Shown: positions 1 through 13,102, counted from the first letter of the stretch. The stretch: DNA of 64,000 nt from Allacma fusca (GCA_947179485.1 OX359245.1:66017067-66081066), one strand, 5' to 3'. Notes: generated by a model not told the origin, from the sequence alone. A program made the numbers and translations.

Positions 1-1080
1 AATATTTTACACGTTTCAAAACTCGTGGTCAGCAAAAGGTAAATTATTAACAAACAATTTTTACACAGACATGCCACCCTCCTATCACGTTTTATATAAA
101 CTTGACGTACCGAAACTCTAAGAATAGGAATTATGTGGTCCAATGAATTAATATGATAAGTACGAAATATGTGAAATATATTTGGCAAAATCATTGCAAT
201 ATATTGCCAATTGTAAAAAGAAAATTATCATGGCTGAACTTCGAACCTTCAAACATTTAATAGTAATGACATGCATTGCTGAAATCGCAGGACTATTAAC
301 TAAAAATAACACCCTTCAAACACTACGACATTTAATAAATTGTTTTAGAAAATTGCATTGGATCGAAGTTACCCGAAAGCGCATCTAACATATGTAATTT
401 AATACTGTTAATTATTAAGTTTCCTGTCACAAATTCCATTCAGAATTCACCATGAAGAAACTGTCATCATTTATAGACAATTTTAATGAGCATTTGTGGT
501 TAAAATCTGCGTAATTACCAAAAGAATAAGGCTTTAATTCCCTATGATTTCCAAAGGAAATAATCAATACTGAATCAATGTGTAATGTCATAGTTCTAAA
601 GGCATAAATTATGATTTAAATAAATTTTCGTTATGCAAATGACTGTGTTTTGACAATACAATGGTATCCCACTTTTAAGTGTTTGGAATTGATGGATTAA
701 TCTAGATTATATAATTATTAAATTACACTTCTGCAACCTGCAAGTTAAGAAATGTTTCAAAGTGTAGCTAAACACACGTCAATATTTAATCAGCACAAGG
801 AATAACACGTCATTCCGTGTTAAAGGAAATCCATGTTTAAGAATACAAAAATTTCCGAGAATACTGTACTGTTCGTCGGAATGTTAACGAACAAGGACCA
901 TTTCAAATTTACACTTCAATTCAAAACATCAAAACGTTTTTTCTATATTTTCAAAACCAACTAACCCCCCCCCTACTGGGATTTCCATTATAAATACCTT
1001 GAGAACAACCTTTAAGACAATTACTCCAGAGATACTACATACAAATATTTTGAACTTTGCAAATCCAGTTGAAAGAAAAC
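1..1080. other. AT-rich sequence upstream of receptor gene
   Basis: I see no convincing gene here. The few short open frames lack recognisable motifs, and the one on the minus strand at 929-1168 lies across the start of the receptor gene. The promoter of the downstream receptor-like gene should lie at the right end, but no clear TATA element decides a start. Confidence 0.4.
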
Positions 1081-2610
1081 ATGCTACAAAAAATTCGATT
1101 ATTGTTCCTTCAACCTTCTCATGACAAATCCCAAAGTGCTTCAAGTTCGGATTTTCCAAGGGAATCACCGCATACGAATAACAAAATCAATGATTCATTT
1201 AGGTTTTTCTTCAATACAGCGCACAAAATTGGATACTCTCCCTACAAATACGACATCAGTGACGGGCGTCTCCATTTTGTGAACCATTGGATATACAAAT
1301 GGGTCTACATTGTGAATTTCATATTAGTATTTATTTATGAAATTTTCCTTATTAGTCAATATTTTAAAACACTACAGAAAGAAGATGCAACATTGAAAGA
1401 AAAATTAACGGGCTTCTTTTTTCCTTGGATGTATGCCGTATTGAACATTAATTATTACATTAGCTGGAAGAGTTGGGGAATTTTGCATTTACTGTTTAAC
1501 TCCAGCTCGGAAGCTACCGTGGAATTTGGAGGTAGTTTTTAAAATTTCTTTACTTAGTTCTTCGTCACTTTTAAGGATTTCAACATGAGTTTATCTCCCG
1601 TTGAAATTTATTCTTGGACGCATTCATATTCATTTACATGCTAAGACGTAGACTTTCATGCACATGAGATATTGTAAATGTAGAATTTAAAGCTAATCAT
1701 ATTTTTGTTAACAAACAGATGCAGCAGCACTACAGCATGAACGGACGCGATCAGATCTGCAGACACGGGATTTAAATTTTGACCAGAAAATAAAAAAATT
1801 CACACGCTCTGTTTTGTTTATCGCTGCATTTCTCAGCACTGTTAAAGCCATAAAAGGGATGGCCGTCCCGCAAAGCCCGGACTTATTTTCATCACTGCTT
1901 ACGGATCCAAAAAGTGGAAACAATCTATCATTTGGTACCAGATTGATCTTCGCAATGCTCCAATTCAATCTGACGTTTTTTCAAACATACTTGTATGCAT
2001 TTCACTTTATGGTCTACATAACGTATGGGCTGTGCACGTCGATGTCTTTGCAGGAGCTTTGGGAAGCTAAATGCGCATGATTATAAATTATTATTTAATA
2101 AATAATTAATTACTTTAACAACTTTGTTGTATTGGTTTGTATTACAGCGTCGGTAAAAACTCTCAAAGTGCAGCCCTCCTGGACACAAACCAGCTTTGCT
2201 GGCTGAGTAGTGCATGTCAACGTCTGGGGGTCATCCAAAGTTTCTTCACTGATATTTACAGCCTTTGGCCACTGCTGTGTGAGTTATGTGCGATGTTTAT
2301 GATAATTGTTCGTCTCTTCCTGGCAATTGCTTTTCAAAACGTCCAAGACTTCCTGCTTGCTGTAGCAGCGTTGTATAGCCTCCTGATGATTTTCGGGATG
2401 TTTGGCGAAGTCAATGAAAGTTGTGAGGAGATGCTTTTCTCGTGGCGAGTAATTCCGCACTCATGGTTTCGCAAGTATCGGGTTTCAGTGAGACTCATCA
2501 GAATTAGTGTGGGTGGATTTTTCTACGTTGACAGGTGCCTGCTTCTTACGATTTTGTCCATTATTATTGACAATGTAACTAGCTTACTGGTAGGTTACGA
2601 AGAAGGTTAG
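1081..2610 (+). CDS. Gustatory-receptor-like 7TM protein, three exons
   Basis: Probable chemoreceptor of the arthropod gustatory receptor type, acting in the plasma membrane of sensory neurons. Exon 1 runs 1081-1531 from the first ATG (MLQKIRLL) to a GT donor. Exon 2 starts at 1719 after CAG. Exon 3 runs 2148-2610. The split codons match in phase: one base is carried over at the first junction and two at the second. The exon 2 donor is unclear because GTs at 2023, 2032, 2038 and 2044 are all in the same phase. Using the last gives about 412 residues, a usual length for the family. Hydrophobic helices are visible in all exons, and the last exon ends in a helix (FFYVDRCLLLTILSIII) placed like TM7. 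The family's C-terminal TYxxxxxQF motif is not recognisable, so this could be another seven-helix receptor. The call rests on topology, length and exon layout, not on a diagnostic motif. Confidence 0.6.
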
Positions 2611-4217
2611 AAAGAGGGGCGTCAATCCCACGAGGATGACAAGCTCAAAAGCGTAAAAGCTTTACTTACTGTGTTTTTCGTTTCATGTAAGGAATATTTT
2701 GTTTTGCATAATTGTTTACGAAAAATCTTTCATTAAATCTGAAGAAAATTATTGAAAAAATTTAGGAGTGGTCAAAGGGAAAAAAATCTTCGTAGACTTC
2801 CTGTCGCAAAATCCCTTTCAAAAATCATCACACGAAGGTAGAGACCAAGAATCTAATCTCGCAATCAAGGCAATAGAAATCTCCACGTTACTGGAGACAA
2901 AAATCCAACACCCCGTACTTAAACAGATAACTGTTTGCCTCTGACTAAACTGCCCCACACACTGCACTACATCCCTGCTAGAGTGTATAATTATAATTAT
3001 ATTTACAGTTCCGCCAATTGTAGCCTATCTGGACAATACTCCCGACGGTCTCTCACCAACACATTCCAGATATTCCTAGCAGGGGTCATACCAATGTGTA
3101 CCATTTTGGTTGATTTATTTTCCTTAAGTGTACCCTATGTGATGCTTTACTAAATTCCCATTTTCATATTCCGAATTTACGTTGAATAAAATGAGTTAAA
3201 ATTAATTTGTTTCCAATATTATTGTGTAATTACCCGAAAAATGCGCGAGCGTTTTTCCTGTCCGGTAAAAAGTGTGCAGCGATGAAATGATTGCAGTATA
3301 TAATGATTACTGGTAATCTTACAAGTGCCCGTTTTAAACATTTTTATCCTTAATAATGCACGTGATATCGAAAAAAAGAATCAACGACTTTCTAATTTCG
3401 ATTTTAATTATTGGTTATACTTAAGAATTTAAATTCCTATACGGACCCCAATTTATTTAAATACTTCCTGGTTTTGAATTTCAAATTAAATACGTTTCGG
3501 ATATGCTTTCAAAAATGGCAATTTATTTAAACGAACAATGTAATCGCAAAACAAAATGTTGTTCCGCGCTTCTAGCTCTTTTAAAATATTTAGCTGTTTG
3601 ATGAGCATTTCCGACTAAACGCAAATATGCAGCTTCACTAAACGCAAAACGCACCACAGAACTGACAACTTTAAATATCCCTGGTTTGAAAGTACGTTCT
3701 GCTAGTTTTTAAATGAGTTTCATAACTTTACCATCCAAACCTATTTTTTTCTCCGAACTAACAATTTTATCTTTGTCTAATCTTAATGAAATTCGATCGT
3801 GATATTCATAATAATTTATGATGTTTATTGTTAGTCATCACGGTGATACATCATAGTTACGTCTGTAATAATTACGAAATATTTCAAGGGATCAACCACC
3901 CTGTAGTATTAGCAGTTTGAATCATAGTCGTGGCATTTGGTTGTAGCTCCAGCATTGCAGAAATTTCTTTCACATTTGTCCACCAACTAAGATTCAGAAG
4001 CATTTCTTGATGGTAGGCTCAAGCTTCAACAAATTCTGGATGATTATACTGGTGAACGGTCATCTGATCGTTACATCAAATTGAGTAATTGCCAAATGTC
4101 GTCGTCGGGACTTTAGCATGGAAAGTAGACTAGGGTTTCAGACCGAACGAACTCGCTTTGATGATTAATGCATAGTTGTGTTTGTAGTCCTAAACCCGGG
4201 ACTAAAGTTTTCCCGCA
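2611..4217. other. Intergenic sequence, no gene recognised
   Basis: A short open stretch follows an acceptor-like TTTACAG near 3007 and reads to a stop at 3153. Its phase does not fit the donor available at the end of the receptor gene, so I do not add it as an exon. The rest is AT-rich with no recognisable feature. Confidence 0.4.
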
Positions 4218-4225
4218 GTGTGTAA

Positions 4226-5432
4226 CAGTGGTCGTCACGGGAACAGGTAAAACCCGGGTACATGGGAACGGGAACGAGTACAGGAACGGGTACGGGAACA
4301 AATATTTTGTTCCCAGCCAGTTTGGGTACGGGAACAGGAACACACTCAGGTGGACCCGATCACTGGGAACAGGAACAGGAGTGGAAACAGGAACATAGAT
4401 TTTCAATTTGTTCCCGTTCCCATCGGGAACGGGTACGGTCTACGCATGTTCCCGTTCCCATACCTGTTGTTCCCGGGATCGAGTGGGTACTTTTACCATC
4501 TTCTGGGAACACACTCGAAATGGATCTTGGAAGACTTATGTATTTATGTAAACAATTCAAGTTTCATATTCCATTGTATTCTTTTTTTTCTGCAATTTCT
4601 ACACACATATCCTTGCCTTAAAGATAATTATGTTAGAACTCCTTTTTCAGTACAATTGAGGTATTTACTAGAATAATTTTACAAATTATTTTAATATTAT
4701 AAATATTAAAATAATCCATTTTAGTTTATTCTTTTGTTGCAAGTTTTATTCTTGAAATTTATTGCTCGAATTAATGTTTTTTTCAAATAAGACTAACAAA
4801 GGGAAACTAATCCATATATTTTTCAGATATTTTGTGTATGCAGAAAATTATCTATGGGCCAGCTATGCTCTTAAATATTAAGTACCATTTTGAAACCCTC
4901 GTCAACATTCAACTTTATTGTTGGAAAAGCAACATCACTGCTCCATTCATTGTTGTATCATTTCCCAGTATGGCATTTTAGTGTTGATACAGTATTCGTC
5001 TACTCGGTGCATAATCTCTGAGGAATTAGATAATTGGTGATTACGTTGTTACGTTTGTTATAGAGGTGCGTTTAGCCGCCCTGCACATTGTCTTTTATCT
5101 GCAAAACGGGGGGTTTGGTATTTACAGAAATTTTGATAATAATTTTTACCACACTTAATTGTAAGTACAACACGACCTGGACCCGGGAACGGGACCGGGA
5201 ACACCAGCTGTGGGAACGGGTACGGGTCCAGAACATTTTTAATTTCTGGGTACGGGAACAGGAACAGGTCCGGGTACGAATTTTTATTACATTTGTGGGA
5301 ACGGGTACATAAAATACTGTTCCCACTAGCACGGGAACGGGTCCGGGTACGGGAACACTTAAGGGGAGTACCCACTGAGTGGGAACAGGAACAGGAACGG
5401 GAACAAACATTTTGTACCCATGACGACCACTG
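4226..5432. mobile_element. hAT-type miniature element with GGGAAC-rich ends
   Basis: A 1207-bp non-autonomous DNA transposon. It is flanked by a perfect 8-bp target duplication GTGTGTAA (4218-4225 and 5433-5440). The ends are inverted: the left begins CAGTGGTCGTCACGGGAACA, and the right end read from the other strand begins CAGTGGTCGTCATGGGTACA, two mismatches in 20. An 8-bp duplication with CAG..CTG ends is the hAT signature. About 270 bp inside each end are packed with short degenerate repeats of GGGAACRGG / GGGTACGG, partly turning into the opposite orientation at 4400-4490. The AT-rich centre has no coding sequence. Long frames crossing the repeats are low-complexity artefacts. Confidence 0.9.
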
Positions 5433-5440
5433 GTGTGTAA

Positions 5441-7486
5441 CCAACAAATTGTGATGCTGTCAATATCTTCTTCGGCGTTGTTTCTGACGTCATTATTTAT
5501 GTAGAGCTATTTCGTATGGAACTTCAAAATTATCCGAACAAACTTTGAAATGATTTTGAAATTTAAAATGGTTTAGAAAACCGTGATACTGCCAGTTAAA
5601 TTGTTCTCTATGCTACATGCTGGACTCCAGCAACCATCGAAAACATGGCTTCATGTTTTCATTTAAGGAAATGTTAAACCAAATTTTAATCAGTTTAATC
5701 TGAACCTTAACCTGAACCTAATGATGATCCTGAGAAGTATAAACATGTAGGTAAAATCCTTATTCTGAAGCTGAATCTAAAGTTGAAGCTGATTTGAAGT
5801 CTACATGACCTTCAGGTTTTTGTAAAACCTGAAGCTTAAGGTTTCAGAAAATGATGAACCTGAAACTGAACCTTAACCTGAAGTATAAACACGAATTGTG
5901 AAGGAAAACCTTAGAAAGGCATGAACCTGAACCTGAAACTGAGTATTCTACGAGCACCATAAGATAAATTGTCCTAATTTTAGTTTATGCAGATAATTTG
6001 CAGCATTTACATGAAAAAATAAATGCATGCAGACAAAATTGTTTACATCATTGTTTAATATAACGTTGAACGAGTAATTATGATTGATATGTTTGCTTAA
6101 ATACGCTTTACATTGAAGAAGCAGGTTCGTTTTACAAAAATATGCAATATGACACATACATTTATCAAATGTATCGTTTATTAGATCCTAACACCTTTTG
6201 TATTTTAGTAGTTATGAAAGTATACCTCGAAAAAAAAACGAATCAAGTAAAGGAAAAGAATTGAAGAAAGAAAGCAAAATTGAACGTTAGTCTCTCTGGT
6301 TCTAATTTATCATTCTCAAGTGATGCTGTTCGTCCACTACAATCGGAACCGGGTATTTCAGGGTTCCTATCACTCCAACACTTTAGGACAACCAGAAGGG
6401 CAGCTAGAACAGGTATTTGTTGAATCTATTGAGATGGAAACGAATACAGTGGCACTCAAGAATGTTAAATACAAGAGTCTCTGTGATACGTTTCGTGATC
6501 GCGAATTTGAGAAACGTTTTTTTTAAAATTAAAATATTCAACTAAAATCTGTAATTATTGCAGCGCTTCAATTCAATAAGTCCGTGGTGAATTTCAAAAA
6601 TGTGTTGCTTCCTACAAATTCGTGTGTAGCTTACGATCATAAGTAAATAAACTACCTGCCGTCACGGCGAGAATTTGTTTGCTTTGTAAATCATCCGTAA
6701 TAAAATGACAAATTCCGCTTTGTGCGATTGCGCAAATGTACTTTCTTAATTAAAAAATTTAACTCCTCATGAAAAATTGTGTACACTACGGATACGTTTC
6801 GTACAAATCAAGCATGTAGGAATTGATAAATCTCTTGGTTTGAAATGCAACATGATATTCTTAACCCGAATAATGATTTCCCGAAGATCCTACCTGTAGG
6901 TTCAGTACATTGAATGCTATATATAGCATATTAATAACATTTCTTCCAAATATTCATAGCTATCGTTATTGTGCTTGAGTTTGTAACTACTATTAAAAGG
7001 TGTAAAGTACGTACAAAGTTTTAAATTTGCATCATTCATTTGTAGTATATTAGATTCACAATCAGAGAATGGTTGTAATGACCCAGAATCCACATTGGGA
7101 CATGCATTGGGACAGTAATTCAAAATTTGTTTGAATGGTTTTTGAAATTACGATCACTTCACAGCAAGTTAGTACTGGTTCAGCAAGGCAAACGTAATTT
7201 GGGATTGCAGTAAATAATTACATGCAATTACAGTTCTAAATTAATTACGTCGATGCTTCTAGAGCGCGCGAATATTTGATTCATGCTATCACTTGCACTA
7301 TCACTATGATTCACTATCCATTCACCCGTTCAAATTAAAAAAAGAGGATTATTGGAATTCAACTTTGGATTCCATTTTAATGCAAATATCTACTGTCCAT
7401 ACCGGATTAAATCACCTAACAGTACCAAGCACGATGAGTGTAACAAATCGTAAAGTCAGTCGAATTAGAATGAAGCCAAATTTTAT
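5441..7486. other. Intergenic sequence between hAT element and tRNA gene
   Basis: AT-rich and without a recognised gene. A frame at 6320-6526 has mixed-composition sequence (for example GQPEGQLEQVFVESIEMETN) that could be a lone exon, but I see no supported splice partners or family motif. A degenerate AACCTG-type repeat is listed separately. Confidence 0.4.
5690..5945. repeat. Degenerate AACCTGAA-type short repeat
   Basis: The motif CCTGAACCTGAA and its complement TTCAGGTT recur many times in imperfect form over about 250 bp (for example 5700-5725, 5812-5845, 5925-5940). It resembles the short-motif-rich ends of the hAT miniature elements in this window, but I could not find inverted ends or a target duplication. 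Confidence 0.5.
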
Positions 7487-7603
7487 TGTCAGAAGTGGGA
7501 TTCGAACCCACGCCCTCATTCGAGGACCAGAATCCTCAAACATCTGCATTGCAGACAAGCTTTCACTTGAGTCTGGCGCCTTAGACCGCTCGGCCATCCT
7601 GAC
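7487..7603 (-). tRNA. tRNA-Leu-CAA: tRNA-Leu(CAA) with intron, copy 1
   Basis: On the minus strand the 117-nt gene begins GTCAGGATGGCCGAGCGG and ends in CTTCTGACA. The acceptor ends pair (GTCAGGA with TTCTGAC), the T arm GTGGGTTCGAATCCCAC is perfect, and a long variable arm marks a type II tRNA. The anticodon loop reads CTCAAG, giving CAA, which decodes the leucine codon UUG. An intron of about 33 nt interrupts the anticodon arm at the canonical place after position 37, as is typical of tRNA-Leu(CAA) in animals. The A box is TGGCCGAGCGG and the B box is GGTTCGAATCC. It is identical to the second gene at 28970-29086. Confidence 0.95.
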
Positions 7604-8019
7604 ATGTTGAGATAATCGGGAGATAGAATGATCTCCAGTTCTCCTAGTGGTTATTTTCAACTATTTTTATCACTGTGTCCCAGGTCATGATTTCGCAACA
7701 TGTAAGGATTGATTAAGCGACAATGTACCATGTTCGTTCAAACAAATACACAGCTCACAAAGTCCACTTTCATCGCGAAAAACCGTTGATGGAGATTAAT
7801 TTGAATGCTTACATCTTTAAAAGTGATAGAACTGACAGAGGGCATACATACAATTAATTCCTGAATTGTTCGCTTCCATAGCAATACCAAGTACATCTCA
7901 ATGCTTATTTTTGAGATCTTGTGCAACCAAAACATTTGAGAACTAGTAGTTTATGTTTACTGTGACTTCATTTACAGACGAAGTAAAGGCTGGATTTTTT
8001 TATCAATTTATAATTAGCA
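7604..8019. other. Sequence flanking tRNA-Leu copy 1
   Basis: The first 90 bases match the flank of the second tRNA-Leu gene (both contain CAACTATTTTTATCACTGT). The remainder shows no feature. Confidence 0.5.
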
Positions 8020-8690
8020 ACACAATGAATTTCCTACATGGTGGTTTCCTTTTAGACAGCATTACCTTTTTATTGGCATGCTTAAATTCTGCCTAGGATT
8101 ACATTTACATTATCTATATAGCACAGTAAACTCTCGCTATAAGGGATGGCTTTATAAGAGAAAAGTTGCTATATGGGACTAGTTTTTCCATCCCCGCCGG
8201 ATCTCCGATTACTGCAATGCTTAAGAAAAGCGCTTATAAGGGACATTCCTATAAGGGAAAACTCGCTATAGTGGAACATATATTGGGTATAAATCCGAGG
8301 CAAAATAATTAGAAAACCATGTGACGATAGATTCAAATCTGAAAACAATTAGGCAGTGTGTTAATCCAGCAACCGGCGAACAGTTATTTAAGTGGTATTC
8401 TGTTCTACAAATTTCTCTTGAATAAAACTATGAATTGGAAAGGTCAAGTTAATGTTGTATAATTAAAAAGAGGTTACAAATTATCTAGAACTAATTATTT
8501 TCTAGCATACACTATAAGGGAATTTGTCCCTTATATGCATATAAGGGACAAAATACCCCAGCCTCCAGAGATTCCCTTATAACGAGAGTTGCCTGTAGTA
8601 AGATGTAGGGGCATCCCCACATATTGGCAGGTATTTTGTCATCCCGTGGGCACCACTATACAGGAAATTTATTGTATTTTCCTATATGCG
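8020..8690. repeat. Dispersed repeat copy split by a miniature element
   Basis: Two blocks, about 8020-8123 and 8596-8690, match sequence near 39655-39845 and partly 16080-16190. Shared landmarks are CCTAGGATTACATTT and TATTGGCAGGTATTTTGTC. In the 39.7-kb copy the blocks are joined, so the 472 bp between them here is an insertion. The family is unidentified and non-coding. Confidence 0.65.
8124..8595. mobile_element. pogo/Tigger-like miniature element
   Basis: A 472-bp insertion with inverted ends: the left begins CAGTAAACTCTCGCTATAA and the right, read inward, begins CAGGCAACTCTCGTTATAA. The CAG start followed by CTCTCG-TATAAGGG fits pogo/Tigger elements, which duplicate TA. The right flank is TA and the left flank is CA, so one side of the duplication appears changed. 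TATAAGGGA recurs inside. There is no coding capacity. The joined repeat at 39.7 kb acts as the empty site. Confidence 0.75.
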
Positions 8691-9415
8691 CAAATTTTGT
8701 CCGAAATGCATTTATGCATAAATACATGAAACTCATTTTGAGGGAAATTCTTTAAACAAATTTTTATTAACTAAGAAGCATAATTTTTTGTACGATGACG
8801 ATCCCTAAGACTGTCTATGTTTTCACCCATGGAATATTTGCGGTTGCGAATCTATTCTTTACTGTGTGTGATATTAGCGTATTCACTGTCTGTAGGAACC
8901 ATTTATCATCTAATTAAGGGAACAACTCAACGTGGCTTCAATTAGTTTTATTTTTTCGCTTTTATGTGTTATTTATGTGTTATTTTATGAGAGGAAATAA
9001 AATGCTTCCAAATAATTGTAGAAAAAGTGCTGGTTTAGACATGTTCCAGTGTCTGTTTATGAGTAAGTATAAGTAAATTCATTGAATATATTCAGCAATA
9101 CATGTGTGTCCGTAGTTAAAACAAAAATGAAATAGCATAGACTGTATTCTGAATGCAGAGGTATGGAAAATACTTCCATTTTCAGATCAAAATACAATAT
9201 ATGTACAAGAAAACCTGAGATAAAAATAGCCATCATAAAATACATACTAATTATATAAAAATAAAAATACAAAGTACAAATACTTTTCAATTTTATTCAA
9301 AATACGTTACAAAATACAATAGGAGAAACAATTTTCAAAATACAAAATGAAAATACTAGTATTTGAAATACCAAAATACAGCCCAAAATACTCAAAACAT
9401 TTGGCAGCATAGGCA
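8691..9415. other. Non-coding, AAAATAC-rich right half
   Basis: From about 9170 onward AAAATAC-type words recur (for example 9345-9395). The same word is enriched in the WSD introns at 31.7-32.1 kb and in matching sequence at 49.6-50.0 kb. It may be the end region of the hAT element whose transposase remnant lies just to the right. No terminal inverted repeat was found. Confidence 0.4.
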
Positions 9416-11560
9416 TTAATCCGCCGTGAATTTTCGATTTAGCTTCAGAAACACAAGTTGGTGGAAAGTTTCGTCAGAGAGTTTGGCTCTTCGAGAAGTA
9501 AATATTAAGCCAGCGTAACTAAAGAGTCGCTCAACAGGAGCAGAGGATCCAAGCGGTGTGTTGTAATAAAAGAACATATCCCTAATAGTAGGATACTTGT
9601 GCAAAATATTTACATTATCTGATGTATCTTGCAAGTAATTGAGGCATTCCAACTCAACTGTTTCTTCAGTTCGTATACCGGACCCAAACGCTTTGTCGAA
9701 TGTAAAAAAATCATCAACTTGATCATCGTTTGGAGTATTTTGCGGAACTGCTCTTTGCTGTGTGAAAAATCGTTTGGCCTCAGAAATAAACGTTGCTTTT
9801 GCTGCATCCTTTCTGATTTCAGGAATACAACGGAGCTTAAAAAATGGCAAACAAACTGACGAGAGTAGTTCAAATGTTGATCTGTTGTAGTCGATCTGAA
9901 ACACATGCGGAAACCTTTTCTCGAGCCTTGCTTTTAGTATTTCCGCCATTATTTTGACATGTCTTTTCGAGCCAAATTTTTCAATAATTGTGACAAGATT
10001 TTTGGATGTCGTGATAATTATTGGGGCAAAATACCCATAAAGAAACCTTTCTTCTCCTTGCAACTTATCCAAGGCAGTTGCAATTGGGTTCATGCAAGTC
10101 ACATAGTCCTCCAAAAATTCGATCTCCTCCCGAGATGGTGTTGAGATTCCCGCTGCTTCAAAAATCTGTTCGAACTTCTCCCTGTGTACGAGTAGCGATG
10201 TAATGCAATCGTAAAGTGAATTCCATCTTGTTGGACATGGTGTTTGAATGGCTTTAACGCAAATCAATTGTAGCTGTTCTGCTATAACTGTTGATCTGCT
10301 AACTTTATTCCAGAATCCCGAGCATTATGCCATTGACGAGTAAAATATTTTCTTAAACCCCGGGTCACTGGTTTGAGTGTTGTTTGGTTCTTTTTTCTGT
10401 CAGAATTTAAATTATATAAGAATGGTCATCAGCATCAATACAGTCATCAAGTTCAATCTGTTCAGTCTTTATACTAATATAAAATAAAATCTAGAAAATA
10501 CTAATTGGAATCAAAGATTCAAATCACACGAAGCAATCTGTCTAAGAGTCTTTTGAAACTACAATAAATTATTAAACATTAACATCTTAATGACTTCTGG
10601 AGTCATTCAATCTGCAATACACTTATTGCTGCTGTTTTACTATAAATTTTTTAAATATCAATTAATTGCAGCATTTTAACTTACGCTGGGCCTTATAAAG
10701 TCCTCAGTGGCGACTAAACTTAATGTATGGCTGCCACATCGCATATGTAATGGTAGTTTTACAGCTGCATTTGGACCGGCATTAAAGTTTTCCACTTCAA
10801 CCATAGCTACGTCGTCATCTTTAGTAACGTCACTCTGGATCGTATTGTTAGTTGATGCATCGATTCCAAATTCTCGGAAAGCTTTAACGAAGTTTGACCC
10901 GTTGTCAGTGACACAACACACAATTTTTACAAGAGGAAGCTTCATGTTCCTGAAAGAGTCGTCAAGTGTTTTGGGCGATTTTGTCGAACGTATGGCTTCC
11001 CTTGAATCTTCGGAAAGCCAAAACAGCGGACTCTCTTTGAAATTCAGGAGTCAGCCAGTGACAAGTTATTCCCAAAAAACTTCGCCTTCGAGAAGACCAA
11101 ACATCTGCGGTACAGCAAATCCAAGATGCAGTACTTAAACTCTTTTCCAATTTAACTTTTTCCTGTGTATAGATGGCATCAATTCTTGAACAAAGTGTTT
11201 TTTAGCTGATACATTTTGATGATCCTCTGCGCAACCCTGAAAATGCAGAATAATTTCGAATTGAATTAATAATTGATGGGGACAATAAACTGGTCTACTT
11301 AAACAATTTTGAATTATTAAGTGTTTAGTATATTTTTTATGCGCTTACCTTTAACCAGTTTCTTAAATGATGGCTCCTCAACTTGGTAAAGTGGTGACAT
11401 TGAGTCAATTATGTATTCAACAATGAGTTTCTCGCTTCCAGTAGGAGGCGGATTTTCGGGTTTCTTCATAAACCCTGGAATTTCAGGTTGCCCCGGAATT
11501 CTTTCCCGTTCTTTGGACTTCAGATACTCCTTGTAGTCCTCAAGTTCAACCGGGTGGGCT
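9416..11560 (-). pseudogene. Decayed hAT-family transposase
   Basis: Pieces of one hAT transposase read in order on the minus strand. About 11346-11560 gives the N-terminal linker (IDSMSPLYQVEEPSFKKLVK) ending at a GTAAG donor. 10962-11150 gives the RNase-H-fold start (CCTADVWSSRRRSFLGITC). 10676-10945 gives the second core block (VTDNGSNFVKAF, MRCGSHTLSLVA). 9416-10267 gives the insertion domain and the C-terminal dimerisation domain (TRWNSLYD, ... SSAPVERLFSYAGLIFTSRRAKL). The frame breaks between pieces and an in-frame stop lies just before FWNKVSRST near 10330, so it cannot make a full enzyme. I did not recognise a BED finger or the element's ends. Whether this family ever mobilised the hAT miniature elements nearby cannot be said without its termini. 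Confidence 0.85.
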
Positions 11561-11829
11561 TTCTATATTTTAGAATGGTTATAGTTTGCAGTAAGCACAA
11601 GCACATCAATAACGACCATCCCGGCAAGAGCTGTGCGAGCTGTTGTGATTTCTCCAGAGCGAAAAATATTTCGAATTATCGGAACTCGCTAACCTATATA
11701 AGCCCTAATGATTTGCTGGATCACTCGTGCTGGCGCTGTCAAGCAAACACTTTTTTGCAGGTGAAAAAAACTGCTGAAAAAGTTGCAAAAAATTTAAGAC
11801 CAAAATGTATTTACGTCGGTCAGCTATAA

Positions 11830-12198
11830 TTTCTAAAAGCAGCGAAATGTTTTATGGCCCACTTGTAAGTATCTATGGGTTTGAAGATATTTGTAAACTT
11901 GCTGGGAAATTATTTTCAAATAGTTAAATACTTCGGGAACTTTCACAATTGAGCTCAAATATTATTTATATGGATGTGTAAATAATAAATTTTACTTTTA
12001 CGAAATACTGAAAATGATTGTTTTGACCACAGTTTTGATAATTGTTAACTTCAAAAACACAACTGGAAATTTTAATTTGCAAATTAATAACTATTCTATT
12101 TCATTGGCTCAAATAGACAAATAAACATTCTCCAGATCCCGAGGTATAAGTAGTTTCTTCTAGTCAACTTTAAGCCAATTCTGCAGTCATCACCGCAT
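11830..12198. other. Non-coding gap
   Basis: AT-rich sequence between the hAT remnant and the next miniature element. I see no gene, repeat or clear transposon end. Confidence 0.4.
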
Positions 12199-12206
12199 AA
12201 CCGTAC

Positions 12207-13102
12207 CAGAGATGGAAAACGTTATCCGATAACGTTATTGAAAAACGTTATTAACCGAAAATTTGACCTAACGGTTTTTGATAACTGAAGCGGAAACCGA
12301 TAAACAAAAATTCGGTTAAACGAAAACAAACGATAAGCTCGTTTAATTAAAAATGGGAACGATAACAGAAACGGAAAAAAATACGGTTTTTATTTTGTTT
12401 TCAAGCAAACCTATAAAATCGACCAGTACGCTGTCTCCTGGCCGTCAAATAAAATCAGCTTGACGGCACGCTCCGTTAGACAATATTAAATTGAGTGTTT
12501 ATTGTCTTTCAAAATTGTATTTACAAAGATCGGCTGACCAAAAATCAGTGCAGCTTTTCAATATTTTAAATTAAAAAGCGAGAATCAATCATCTCGATGT
12601 TTAGTGGAATGTTGTGATTCAACAGTTCGGGTATAATTTTAAAGCGAATTTATAGAAATTGTTGAATTGATCTCATGTCGGATACTCAGCAGTTCGTAGT
12701 ATATTTTTCAAAATGAATGGTTTTAATTTGTCTTACCATAAATAAGGGTTATCATGCTGAAAATCTATGAAAGACGAAGCTAAAAAAAGGGTGAAATCCT
12801 GAATACAGTTTTGTTCCTCCCAAACAAAGAATTTTGAATTTAAAGAGGAAAATGATTTTGTACTATTTTTTAGTATGTATTATGCATTACAAAATTATAG
12901 AAAAAAGATATTACAGCTGAATATCGTTGAAGCTGAATAAGCTGTGAATACCGTTATTAACGCTTTAACTGAATTTATTGTGAACAAAAACCGTTTTAAC
13001 CAAAAACCGTATTTCGAAAAACCAAAAACAAAAACCGAAAACAAATTCCCAAAAACGTATGACTAGCAAACCGAAACCATATTTTTAGGTTTTCCAAGTC
13101 TG
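12207..13102. mobile_element. hAT-type miniature element with CCGATAACG-type ends
   Basis: An 896-bp non-autonomous element flanked by a perfect 8-bp duplication AACCGTAC (12199-12206 and 13103-13110). The left end begins CAGAGATGGAAAAC and the right end, read inward, begins CAGACTTGGAAAACC. Inside both ends are crowded words of the AACGTTAT / CCGATAACG / AACCGAAAAC kind. There is no coding sequence. It belongs to the hAT superfamily by duplication length and end sequence. Confidence 0.9.

Noticed and set aside
2935-3153. Possible fourth exon of the receptor-like gene
   Set aside because: The only acceptor gives a frame that does not fit the phase of a donor at the end of exon 3, and exon 3 already ends in a TM7-like helix and a stop.
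4168-5447. Several open frames on both strands rich in Gly, Thr and Arg or in Val, Pro and Ser
   Set aside because: They run through the GGGAACRGG repeats of the hAT miniature element and are translations of simple sequence.
7412-7660. Minus-strand frame containing RMAERSKAPDSSE
   Set aside because: This is a translation of the tRNA-Leu gene, a common false protein.
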